Virus record (IMG/VR): IMGVR_UViG_3300032087_005634
Coordinates: 1-25,329 of that record
DNA: 25,329 nt
Origin: a virus
Reading direction: 5' to 3' (one strand)
Positions within the stretch are counted from its first letter, which is position 1. Each line of letters begins with the position of its first letter. Positions 18,801-24,800 of the stretch are shown piece after piece. Below the pieces are notes generated by a model. It saw nothing but the letters and a program-made list of their open reading frames with translations, searched no databases and was not told the DNA's origin. Position numbers and translations under genes: made by a program.

Positions 18801-20816
18801 GTTGCTCTTAGGAAAACTGATCAATTCAATATGTACTCAAACCCAATAGCCTTTGGACCCCCTACCGCCACGGGCTCCGCTTTCAATAGTGGCGATGAGA
18901 TCCTAGCAACCCAAGGGCAAGCCACTCATACGTTTGATGATGATATGGCGCAAGTCGTCACGGGTGATTGGGGAATGGTTAGATACGGATACCAGACTAC
19001 GGCTAAGAATTTGCTAAACGCATCGCTAACAGGCAGTATGCCATCGGGAAGCGGCTGGCCTTTGCTGCATGGTAATCATGCACCTTACACGCCTCCTTAC
19101 TGGTATGGTGAGTCATTTGCAAGAATATATTATTCTCCTACAGCTTCGGGCATGGTGACAATAAATGAGATCCTAGAAGAAGCACAATATGAGTATGGTA
19201 ATGCAAATGACTATCTCTTTGATTTCAGATATAACGACCTGAATAAAACAGATGTCAGTGCTTCATTTGGGTCAGCTAATCTTAACTTACCCATGAATAT
19301 TGTAACAGAAGGCGCTGGTGGCTTAGGATTACCGCCATATATGTGGAACCGAGCCTGGCAAAATAAGATGGAGATAAAGGCTTCGCTAACAATTAATAAT
19401 AGACACCCAGGTAACATACAGCCAAACAATGCATGGGTCATTATGCCTAAGTGGGAATGTCCCATATTGGATTTCCCAGTTAGAGCCGAACCATGGGCTT
19501 CAACTAGTGGCTCTTATAACTTTACAGCTTCTTTTGCTAAGGTTGGTCTTGGCGACCGTGGGTTATTACCTTTCACAAGTCCAGCTAACGGCAGAGAAGT
19601 GTGCCCACAACAAGGTATGTGGCACCAATACGGGGTAGTGCCAGATGCAGGAGAAGGTGTGCAAATGGTGCTCAGAGATATATCGTCAGGAGATAAAGAG
19701 AAGAGAATGAAAGCTCAGATAATTTATCCTGGCACCCAAGGACAACCAAATGTTATTGGTGCAGCGGAAGAAAAGATGTTACCTAAAATACCAAATTCGC
19801 TGATGGATATAACAGCGTTTGGGGATAGAAAGAGGAAAGTAAGGTCGCTGGCTAAATTGGTAGGCTTTCCATCCGAAGTGGTTAATAAGCCAGTTGATTT
19901 AGGTCGAATAGCTAATAAGAAAACAGTTCATGAAGCTATAATAGCACTGCCATATTATGAGGATGCGGAAGCTAATATACAATTTATTCCAATACCCTTG
20001 AAAGACGAGTCTAACCAGGTGGTAAGTGAGTTTGGAAAGCAAACAGCCAAGCTCAGGAAATCATTATCAAAATACATATTGCCACCAGTTATAGAACAAA
20101 GAATGTCTTACTTGGTGCCAGAATCATACCCATTATCTTCTGATGGGGAAGATCTTAGATTAAGACCAGATAGTGCTGTTTACAGCAATGAGGACCCACC
20201 ACTAGCAATGTATTTGTTTGAGTTTACTACGGAACTAAGTAAACAGGACTTAGCAGACTGGTGGCAGGGAATAATGCCAGAACCAAGCACTAAGTTTAAC
20301 AATACAACCATGAACATATCTACAATTGATCATGCTATGCCTGGCATCGGTTTGCAAGATTTTGGTGCAAAGCCTGGAGCAGGCGGTGGTAAAGTAGACG
20401 AAAGGCTTCGTGACCTTATGGACACATCAAGGTTAGTAAGAGGCGGCTCGAAAAACGACCCAGGGTTTAGACCTGATATTAAGTGGATGGTGTTCAAAGT
20501 GAAGCAGCGTGCCCCAGCTACTTATGAAGAGCTTATCAAGAAAAGTCTAACTGAAGCAGGTGCAAAAGTGCCAGGTGCTACAGGTCAGACAGCATATGAA
20601 AATAGACCTAAAGGTTTCAACTGGCCGTATGATTTCTTTTCTGTGATTGAATTAGCGAAGATTAACACCACAGTTACTTTCAGACCAGATATAGACACTA
20701 TCACAGTAGAAGAAAAAGAAAATACTACACCAGTCAAAAGCCTAGAGGGCGGCAAGAGAGAAGAGGCACAAGTACCACCTCCAAAGCGTGGTCGCCCTAA
20801 GAAAATCACCAGCTAA
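9852..20816 (+). CDS. Giant 3654-aa multidomain virion protein with LamG-like domains
   Basis: This single open frame of 10,965 bases starts at ATG 9852, two bases after the previous stop, with a weak upstream GAAGAG. Modules by approximate residue: 50-115 conserved N-terminal module with FVKYGSAYRYYYD and YPYDGSSREKLEF; 140-300 and 465-555 one LamG-like jellyroll in two pieces (DEFRFWKEPRTAEEIGRNWY is its closing motif); 314-463 an inserted beta domain; 665-740 a helical module; 785-1035 a second LamG-like region; 1165-1280 a helical module ending SHVLERNKYQHKYPTLE; 1312-1463 a second copy of the inserted domain; 1640-1810 a module with EVPMQGPFTSQHVGG and FVNRFSSPGSVET; 1984-2123 another inserted-type domain; 3283-3612 a C-terminal module with KWMVFKVKQRAPATYEEL and NWPYDFFSVIELAKI. 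LamG folds usually bind glycans or proteins, so a baseplate-attached adhesive fibre or scaffold is inferred. It ends in an AT-hook-like PKRGRPKK. Confidence 0.85.
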   Translation: MSIKKLFDAKKAGTLGGATRSTLKKLGDNVESPEQIEAALSKARAFSPKIDFSDPANFVKYGSAYRYYYDTFGYIKDYYPYDGSSREKLEFYNGLSPFEQYIFNNEYPKTTGYVTIGAIYGTDGASKQGYTTPTTAEYIQFKGGPHSGTFFATGSGLSNNLEFGGISGSTVEFFYNKTEFDSTISSPTEVILDIWNGVSSGSHDYGRLTIETDSGSADRFYVSYQSGSSGVFKASVPTAGGLTLGSGSWDHYAFVFSNSDDSTSIDLYENGTCKQSNILTGSSINLVTGSLIGRLGALRTAPGPIQASGYGTQATATDAIDMAGYQAAGDPAIKFNITIPVAAGGSNTTITIKFDISSGGSPVSAGADHITIGTAGSNDAANAALVIKAINGDTDSRITYGNGSGDGSSGIGVQGLTASAGSSSTKVTLTISKGGTSGNINSAVAHGAGTVNVVDVANFTGGAVIPAGDGKLSASLDEFRFWKEPRTAEEIGRNWYMGVNGGANTTINNSGLGIYYKFNEGITQVSTTDNVVLDYSSRLSNGAWTGYSTSGTRNTGSAIVSSSAAGFETADPIIYDTHPTYISSRDDLSSLGQQYDYTNNSSLYYTMPGWIIEQDERNGEELAKLTQIMGSYLDTLYAQVGGVLTVKDVSYPTGSVQESPNNDRLLSSLGFEAPDLFDSVGEIVRFLDKDDKRPLESSIHQIKNIIYKNIYNNLSYILKSKGTRKSFGNTLRCMGIDEKIVKISTYADNVEQTITSSYKAIPTEKKFVDFSGLRRYDDQAATIYQHYYADGYDGGSSGLISGNLDLGDNAFTLQADILFPLKPSPAEASYIEPTSPSSSLFGFHTPKITTTTSTDTAWASNTIDFGLQVYAVHATTDYSEITSPQGASRDAYFVVEDRFGNILLKTDTVREVYQNTRWVFALSARPKTYPFSQEVDGTDNDDQSYIIELYGTSFDLEDKRASFDSSKIVNFVTGSSTLASAKRIYAGAHRTDFSGSLLTRSDIRLNSCRFWNTFLTSSVVDQQAKDADAYGLVHPYRNVKTFQTSGSSVFIPAIESLALNWDFETVTGSDASGQFRVDDFSSGSNSTAYENNYQVEYAGTVQRHHSARGDFFKASDTPVRKEYFPSLRLQAPEELSSDDMITVIVEGSDDSVYGRAPRPIRHFFAVEKSMYDAISNDMLEMFASIDEFNNLIGEPVNKYRAEYKDLKKLREIFFRRVTGQRVDLDKYLDYYKWFDGALTNLVEQLFPASAPVAENTRNVVESHVLERNKYQHKYPTLEEYPFEPSGSIKGGYEQQYSWRFNHHPITMTGSVASAADAIDMDGYQAAADPSSRFTIQIPVAAGGSNTTITIKFDVSSGGSPSSYGANAITIATAGSDDASNAALVVKAINGTADSRITYGNAVSVGDGCAGIGVLGITAAEGSNNKKVTLTMTVAGTNGNITSAIAHGAGTVNLVDVNDFTGASDDIIKNDQGENCSWWANRAERNANPLNLGPNAVVGAATTLDRQNIFTSVRKKELDNQRNKFYKFGGAVEKSVAGGHNQSFNKIKANVLSFDQVSDQSTCTDEEVPAGSPLEKSRQKFRISIAGQTYKGDRMAPFSLYKALVPSEHNKQLTNTGLSGSHMTNIHEDSYYGSGFEVPMQGPFTSQHVGGLLARARTSQIEGAVNLRRENYRLTIASGTGSLARLDTEIGANSSGKGHYYRGITAKRPVNIANIAHQTASDGGGPGGSGGTIVGNFDKNYQVLQTSGRKINNLDFRDDPDAYNPSAFLSPYVGGLVETPVPSRRNTEYTLKARTTNKTIFVNRFSSPGSVETNTPAFLDFNSQEIAPNNALPFRNMLIRSVNEGHNTLSQGWGGHINTTQRSFLGLGYTIQDLNTGSFSTVVTSRHDVNRNAKPKPFLTQFDLSAFGQGQIESIGSGSIHNNNFITTPIPQADNMSWFMAYSGSDTQTYNHFFHSGGLMPESITVPSPPNLEGQSGINEGTPFSISAVAELTTIGIDARDALGSFDKFTLSGAAWVVYDYTGSSWLFSTDLSGASGPTGHESLLSAGAINNIHYVDISSVSNAKGVMTAMSSAISASGIGQVATDGTGDLNQTASITNLTIRSHNNPGVMEITSSAQAFSNIFILPDEQGGATFLSTENDLDKYTAAASAQSAMGASTDVEGVTATTGYLRSLPFDGLSDYRTNDASAIFTASNGQVQYRWGAGNNYNSWQQVRQSQLRSRESIVKSNQINVFEVAMSNGNQVETQVTLDDPFLFISAEPIKTILSVVDENSPEDGQLKFRDITVKHSYGNQRQGFINGDANVKHKYTGKGDKFLYDSLRDIRSISYSKNLAPEETGIGRIKSHEITQQIYPQARHQFLSESMLRNNYLYTRWQNDDDAINNRIENDLHVVSDLFQGDLPNPDTDDKVAGRIELIYKTHNRQVDRLVVGYTNSQNYTLEEHYQHPFDIVDGIVAKRTGSGGASTDGTASIWPLDSFLFSDSVYSGSIPVLSGVTVGSISASAQYGIHDAVRWDLNFFTNLGAGELMWFRAGAAARTGSQGYAPQGWYTRRNCQYINQMVHLDFDSLSSGVNYTQSVFGPSMGGALFMPPWTAGRDRRAVDGNNKGELIGSRGPFYNTYEDFADGVKLVGRGMGIIPEFRISEHIDHYEGTNNGDYFAANTASYSITGSAITNLNNSADDGFMKRFQNTDFIKYLSQFMVEDQDMNGLPTDLKLEAQAVQRLLPYDGFYPVIRTLQIATLFSQSYSPGLFPVAGGLGAADQTEISASGWQNILDYFYAPGIMYNSIKSGLAVDHPVFTVKEDRIPREKGTIGEVLSGSTDAQTFAEIVSDTKRAAGLRQSDHTIGPLTSGGGSRREITKFYKDIILPRRLGTAEEVQPTGSEEFLAHQIYFPDRIPFETIINPTDYLLQNKFNSNQTYDWFRNDTTSSFSYFANNKYVKGAGNFFGAIPDVFLENSRLTSIATDPNLVDPQAISVQSGTLYAMEVALRKTDQFNMYSNPIAFGPPTATGSAFNSGDEILATQGQATHTFDDDMAQVVTGDWGMVRYGYQTTAKNLLNASLTGSMPSGSGWPLLHGNHAPYTPPYWYGESFARIYYSPTASGMVTINEILEEAQYEYGNANDYLFDFRYNDLNKTDVSASFGSANLNLPMNIVTEGAGGLGLPPYMWNRAWQNKMEIKASLTINNRHPGNIQPNNAWVIMPKWECPILDFPVRAEPWASTSGSYNFTASFAKVGLGDRGLLPFTSPANGREVCPQQGMWHQYGVVPDAGEGVQMVLRDISSGDKEKRMKAQIIYPGTQGQPNVIGAAEEKMLPKIPNSLMDITAFGDRKRKVRSLAKLVGFPSEVVNKPVDLGRIANKKTVHEAIIALPYYEDAEANIQFIPIPLKDESNQVVSEFGKQTAKLRKSLSKYILPPVIEQRMSYLVPESYPLSSDGEDLRLRPDSAVYSNEDPPLAMYLFEFTTELSKQDLADWWQGIMPEPSTKFNNTTMNISTIDHAMPGIGLQDFGAKPGAGGGKVDERLRDLMDTSRLVRGGSKNDPGFRPDIKWMVFKVKQRAPATYEELIKKSLTEAGAKVPGATGQTAYENRPKGFNWPYDFFSVIELAKINTTVTFRPDIDTITVEEKENTTPVKSLEGGKREEAQVPPPKRGRPKKITS
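10791..11240 (+). repeat. Intragenic domain repeat, copy 1 (about 150 codons)
   Basis: Residues 314-463 of the giant protein. The core is DAIDMAGYQAA, IPVAAGGSNTTITIKFD, ALVIKAINGDTDSRITYGN and AHGAGTVNVVDVANFTGG. It aligns over its whole length with copy 2 at 13785-14240; I count about 107 identical residues over 150 aligned positions, with one 2-residue gap. The copy lies between the main strands of a LamG-like domain (ending about residue 300) and that domain's closing motif (about residue 470), so it appears to be an insertion in a loop. A small beta-rich module of the kind scattered through phage adhesins is likely; I know no named function. Confidence 0.85.
11350..11371. other. Perfect 9-bp hairpin inside the giant gene
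   Basis: ATGGTGGTG (11350-11358) and CACCACCAT (11363-11371) are exact reverse complements around the 4-base loop CGAA. The stem is GC-rich compared with its surroundings. It encodes part of NGGANTT just after the split LamG domain closes. No T-run follows, so it is not a standard terminator. It may be chance, since Gly-Gly and Thr-Thr codons can pair, or it may pause translation between domains. Confidence 0.5.
13785..14240 (+). repeat. Intragenic domain repeat, copy 2 (about 152 codons)
   Basis: Residues 1312-1463 of the giant protein, homologous to copy 1. The block IPVAAGGSNTTITIKFD is identical in both copies, yet 11 of its 17 codons differ at the third base. This shows that the copies are old relative to synonymous change and that the protein sequence is kept. 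Copy 2 follows a helical module ending PTLEEYPFEPSG and precedes DDIIKNDQGENCSWW, that is, a different neighbourhood from copy 1. Confidence 0.85.
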
Positions 20817-20973
20817 AAAAGAGCCAGCCAAGAAGACAACTGCGCCAAAGAAAAATCCGCCTAAAAAGCTACCACCTAAAGCTAAATCAAAACCTGCTCG
20901 ACCTAAGGATGTTGCAAAGAAAAAAGTCTTACCTAATAAATCTAACAGCAATCCAAAGAAAACACTCAAATAG
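20788..20973 (+). CDS. Lys/Pro-rich basic reading frame overlapping the end of the giant gene; separate small protein or frameshifted tail
   Basis: This frame overlaps the last 29 bases of the 3654-aa gene in another phase. Its only possible start is GTG 20788, and nothing like a Shine-Dalgarno sequence precedes it (20768-20787 is C- and A-rich). After the zero-frame stop it encodes SPAKKEPAKKTTAPKK-type sequence: 55 residues from 20806, with 19 Lys and 11 Pro, resembling histone-H1-like or phage and bacterial basic tails that bind DNA or other polyanions. The zero frame ends in PPPKRGRPKK, the same style, and the two meet at the AAGAAAATC run (20799-20807), where losing one base (or gaining two) would fuse them into a protein of about 3706 aa. 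I therefore favour a frameshifted C-terminal extension, programmed or due to a sequence error, over an independent 61-aa gene. Without this frame, 20817-20997 would be the longest non-coding gap in the interior. Confidence 0.6.
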   Translation: MVALRKSPAKKEPAKKTTAPKKNPPKKLPPKAKSKPARPKDVAKKKVLPNKSNSNPKKTLK

Positions 20974-20997
20974 TTTTGATAAAAGAGTATTTATAAT

Positions 20998-21810
20998 ATG
21001 ACCACCTATTTCAACAAAAAAGAGGAAGTAATAGAAATACAGTTGACCCAGTACGGCAAATACTTATTGTCTAAGGGTAAACTTGCTCCCGCTTTTTACA
21101 GCTTTTACGACGACGATATTTTGTATGATGGATCACATGGTGGTGTTACAGAATTACAAAATGACATTGTAAATAGAATTAAAGACACGCCATACCTAAG
21201 AGCAGTTTATGATTTTTCCTCCTCTATAGAATTTCCCAAACCATATTCTAAAGAATCGCTGGGGGTTATAGATACAAACCATGCTCTGAGTAAGCCCATT
21301 GGAACAATAGATTCAGCTAAAGATTTCAAGCCAGCATGGAAAGTTAGAAAAGCAAGAAATAGTGCAGCTAATCCAACGGGATCACACCAATATTTAGAGA
21401 CTTATAACAGGGGGCAAAGAGTACCACAAATGGAATTTACTGGTTCTATTACATACTCTAGTCAATCATATGGTCTAATTGTAGAGGATGAAAAGCCAGT
21501 AGTATTAAACCTAGAAGAAGTAAACGGTGTATTCAAGCCAAAAGGTAATTTTTCTGTTGAGGTCTTTGAGGTGGTTTCTGGAGCAATGACGAGACAATTA
21601 TACTTTATCCCAGAAATGAGTGCTAGAGCCGAAGATGATTTTATCAAGGCATCGGAAGAAGATTTATTAGAAAGATATCCAGACTTGAACAGCACGTTTG
21701 CAGAATATTATTTAGACATTAGGGTTGATCGTGAAATAGATGATGCTGATCAGCAAGTTGATAGTGTGGATATATATACTGATGATGATGGAACTGGGGA
21801 GGTCTGCTAA
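20998..21810 (+). CDS. Conserved phage structural-region protein (270 aa), function unknown
   Basis: The product begins TTYFNKKEEVIEIQLTQYGK, then YLLSKGKLAPAFYSFYDDDI and LYDGSHGGVTELQNDIVNRI. I recall this N-terminal signature (short basic start, LTxYGKYLLSxGKxxPxxYxFxDDDILYD) as common in tail regions of marine and other large phages, with no role assigned. The middle (about 85-150) is basic and low in hydrophobics; the rest is beta-rich, and the last 20 residues are strongly acidic (DADQQVDSVDIYTDDDGTG). ATG 20998 has only a weak AAGAG upstream (20983-20987). The stop TAA overlaps the next ATG (TAATG), so the pair is probably translationally coupled. A virion or assembly role is inferred from context. 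No enzyme motif is visible. Confidence 0.75.
   Translation: MTTYFNKKEEVIEIQLTQYGKYLLSKGKLAPAFYSFYDDDILYDGSHGGVTELQNDIVNRIKDTPYLRAVYDFSSSIEFPKPYSKESLGVIDTNHALSKPIGTIDSAKDFKPAWKVRKARNSAANPTGSHQYLETYNRGQRVPQMEFTGSITYSSQSYGLIVEDEKPVVLNLEEVNGVFKPKGNFSVEVFEVVSGAMTRQLYFIPEMSARAEDDFIKASEEDLLERYPDLNSTFAEYYLDIRVDREIDDADQQVDSVDIYTDDDGTGEVC
21798..21802 (+). promoter_or_regulatory. Strong Shine-Dalgarno GGAGG for the last gene
   Basis: GGAGG lies 7 bases before ATG 21810 and inside the final codons of the 270-aa gene. It supports ATG 21810 as the start of the long frame that runs off the right edge, and implies tight linkage of the two genes. Confidence 0.85.
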
Positions 21811-24800
21811 TGCCGCAATTTCGTTTTGATAGTTGTGTTGCGTTTGACGGACTAACACCAGAAATAAGCATTAGGAAGGTGACTTTTGAGCCATCACTTG
21901 ATGCGGCGCAAGCTGATAGTGGCGCTGGCTACCTTACGGTAAATAGTAGTTTTATTGAGACTGTAGAAGATGAAGCGCAAGATACTTGGTTCGATGACCA
22001 AGAGGGTCAACAATATACAAGTATTAGAACTTTGGTATCGGTTGATTCTAACATCACCAAACAACTGATGAATATCATAAGGGCAGTCACAGAACAACGT
22101 GACGGCTTAGAAGGCGACTTGTCGCTCATGTCGGATTTAATTAATGGTATTCATGACTTTTCTGAAGAAGAAGCGACACAAGCCGCAGAACTGCTAGGTC
22201 TCTTAGGCACACATCAAATGGAAAACGGGCACTTCCACCCAGGGCAAAATCATGCAAGTTTCAGGGCGGCTGTAAGGCGCTTGGCGGCGTGTATCAGAGC
22301 TTTAACTTCAAGAACATTTTTTGGCGCTGACCCCGACGGCAGCGGTATATATGGTGCGAACGAAAGATTTAGTTTAACAGAGGGCGGTAGAAATAGAGTC
22401 TTGACTTTTGGTGATCCCACTAATAATAACTTATTTGTAATAGAGCAGTCGATGCGCTCCCTTACCATGGATGAGCAGTTCATGGCACAAATGGAAAAAA
22501 CAATAAATGACGATGGTGCCGAGGTTAGGGTTGCTAACATGCCAAGACTTCAGTATGTCTCTATACCCTTGAACGCAGATCATCTAACAGTCTTATCATT
22601 TGCGTTTATAGATACTGAAGCACTTCGCCAGACCTTTGATGAAACACCGCAGGGCGAAAGGTTAGACTTTACATTTACAGATGTTACAACGGCGATTGTG
22701 CAATCAAATGTCTTCATAACTCCTTTATCCGAAACGGCAGAGGAGGCATTATCGCCAGATACTACCAACTTATCGCCTCAGTCTAATATTTTTGAAGACT
22801 TAAGAGGTGTCTTCGCCATCACCCGAACACTAGATACACGTTCAGGTTATACCAATGAAAGAGAGAGCAATGGTGTAAACCTGTCGGATTTTGAAGATGA
22901 AATAAGATCGATGTCGGTAGATGTTGACGAGGGTATACAAAAGGCTCTTTCTCGTAATTCAACAGTATTTTCTGATCTGTGGTCGTCGAGGCGACGTGAT
23001 GACGCAATAGATCTGTCCTTCGTTTTCAATGAAAGGTTGTTCCTAAAACAATCCAGTGTATTTCCTAAATTATATCAAAATGAAACATTTGCCTTATTGG
23101 CTGACGGTCTCGGCGGCGGCGTATCGAGAATAAGGGTATATAAACAGCAAGTCAATTCAAAAATACTAACTAACGACAATTCATTATCAACATCCAGTAG
23201 GGCTAGTTTATTATTGGGTCGTGACCAAGAAAAAGAATATATTTCTACTGGTTTAGACAACGAGATGCTTATAAATGATTTCTCGGAAGATCTATATTTT
23301 GGATCTAGAGCAGAAGGAAATGGCAAAACCAGGGGGTTGATGTTCCTAACTTGCACAGATTACGATAATCAGGACGCTAGAAACGTCATAGGAAAAACAT
23401 TCCAGTACGGTGTCGAAATAGATTATGTAGACCCAACTGTTGATATGGTACTAAAAATGACAAATGGCTTATTGGAGCAAGCTCAGAACATCCAAGACAT
23501 AATCGAAGACTTAGTTAACCAACCATCAAGCGACCCTGATGAGCGCCGACGTTTGCATGGGTCCACTACTGAGAGATTGAATAACATAATGAGAAGATGG
23601 GTACCCCTGATGGATGCTTTGGCTAGTATTGATATAATAAGTGGTGCAGGTTCAATCCAGGATTATGTAAATAGAATGGCAGGGACAGCCGATCAGACGG
23701 TGTACGAGCGAGCAGAAAGTATCGGGCGCATTGTTGATATATTTCAGTTTTATGGTTCAGAATTGGAAATTGAATTACGAAAAGCTGTGCCTGGAATAGA
23801 GGTTTACCCTGGGGATGACAGCCCAGAATCAGCTAACTATGCATCTTCTGGTGGCAGCGGTACTGGCAGCACATCTAGATCTATCAACACAATAGAATAT
23901 AGATTCAATAATATATTGCCCGCCGACCAGGGTGCTGGGTACGATTATCTTAGATATGAAGAGGAGCCTACGATAAACCCAGGACTAGAAATAGTCAGCC
24001 TTACAGATTATCTTAACCGCTGTGATATAGAAACGGAAAAATATTTTACGAATCCAGGGAGCGTGAAGGGAGCAAATGCGGCAAAAGTTAAGTATTTTAC
24101 TCCGTCTGTTATTCTAAACCCGCTTGGACAATCAATAGTTCAAGTGGGTGATAACATAAGAGATTACAATAATTATGCCAATTTTACTGCTGGAATGATT
24201 TCTTATAAAAACCAAAAGGATAATATGGTCGCTGTCAATAAAAGTTCATTAGGTCAAGATATAGGTCTCGACACAGCGGAGATATTTTTGCAAGAGCTAC
24301 AGTCCCAAGGTGTTACGGTAGAATACAATACAGACAGGAATAGGAATAGAGACCAGGTGAACAATAGATCACCATTTTCAAAAATAGGTTTAGGAAATTC
24401 CAAACAAGAGCAAACAGAAAGTAATCAGAGTGACCTCTTAGACAGAGATGAAAACCTTAGATCTAGAAGAGGCGAAGAACAAGAGACAAGAGATGTACAA
24501 TCAGACGATAGGGATGTAAATAAAGCACTCGCTAACTTACTAGGTCCTATGTCACTAAGCACAAACAACTCTGGTACCCAACAAAAAGATAAAGCAAACT
24601 CTTTTACTAAAGTGGTCTTAAAGGCACCAGAAGAAACATTTGAAGACATTTCTTTATTTCCGAATCAACTCAAAGCCATGGTAAGTATCGTGCTATCTAA
24701 GTTTAACGATGATGTGGATGAATATATAAATTACAATTATGATTTTGAAGAAATAAGACAGCTTGTAGGCTCAAATAATCAGCAGACAGATTTGACGGAC

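Noticed and set aside
6155-20816. A bacterial contractile injection system or tailocin instead of a phage
   Set aside because: gp25 and gp6 relatives occur in those systems too, but the giant LamG protein and the 270-aa phage family favour a phage. The window lacks sheath, tube, ATPase or head genes, so this is a preference, not proof.
20959-20977. AAAAC / GTTTT inverted repeat as a terminator
   Set aside because: Only 5 weak AT-rich pairs with a 9-base loop and no T-run; tight packing suggests transcription continues.
20988-20995. TATAAATA, the T4 late promoter consensus, on the minus strand
   Set aside because: It points away from the 270-aa gene and no minus-strand gene lies downstream; such 8-mers are expected by chance in AT-rich DNA.
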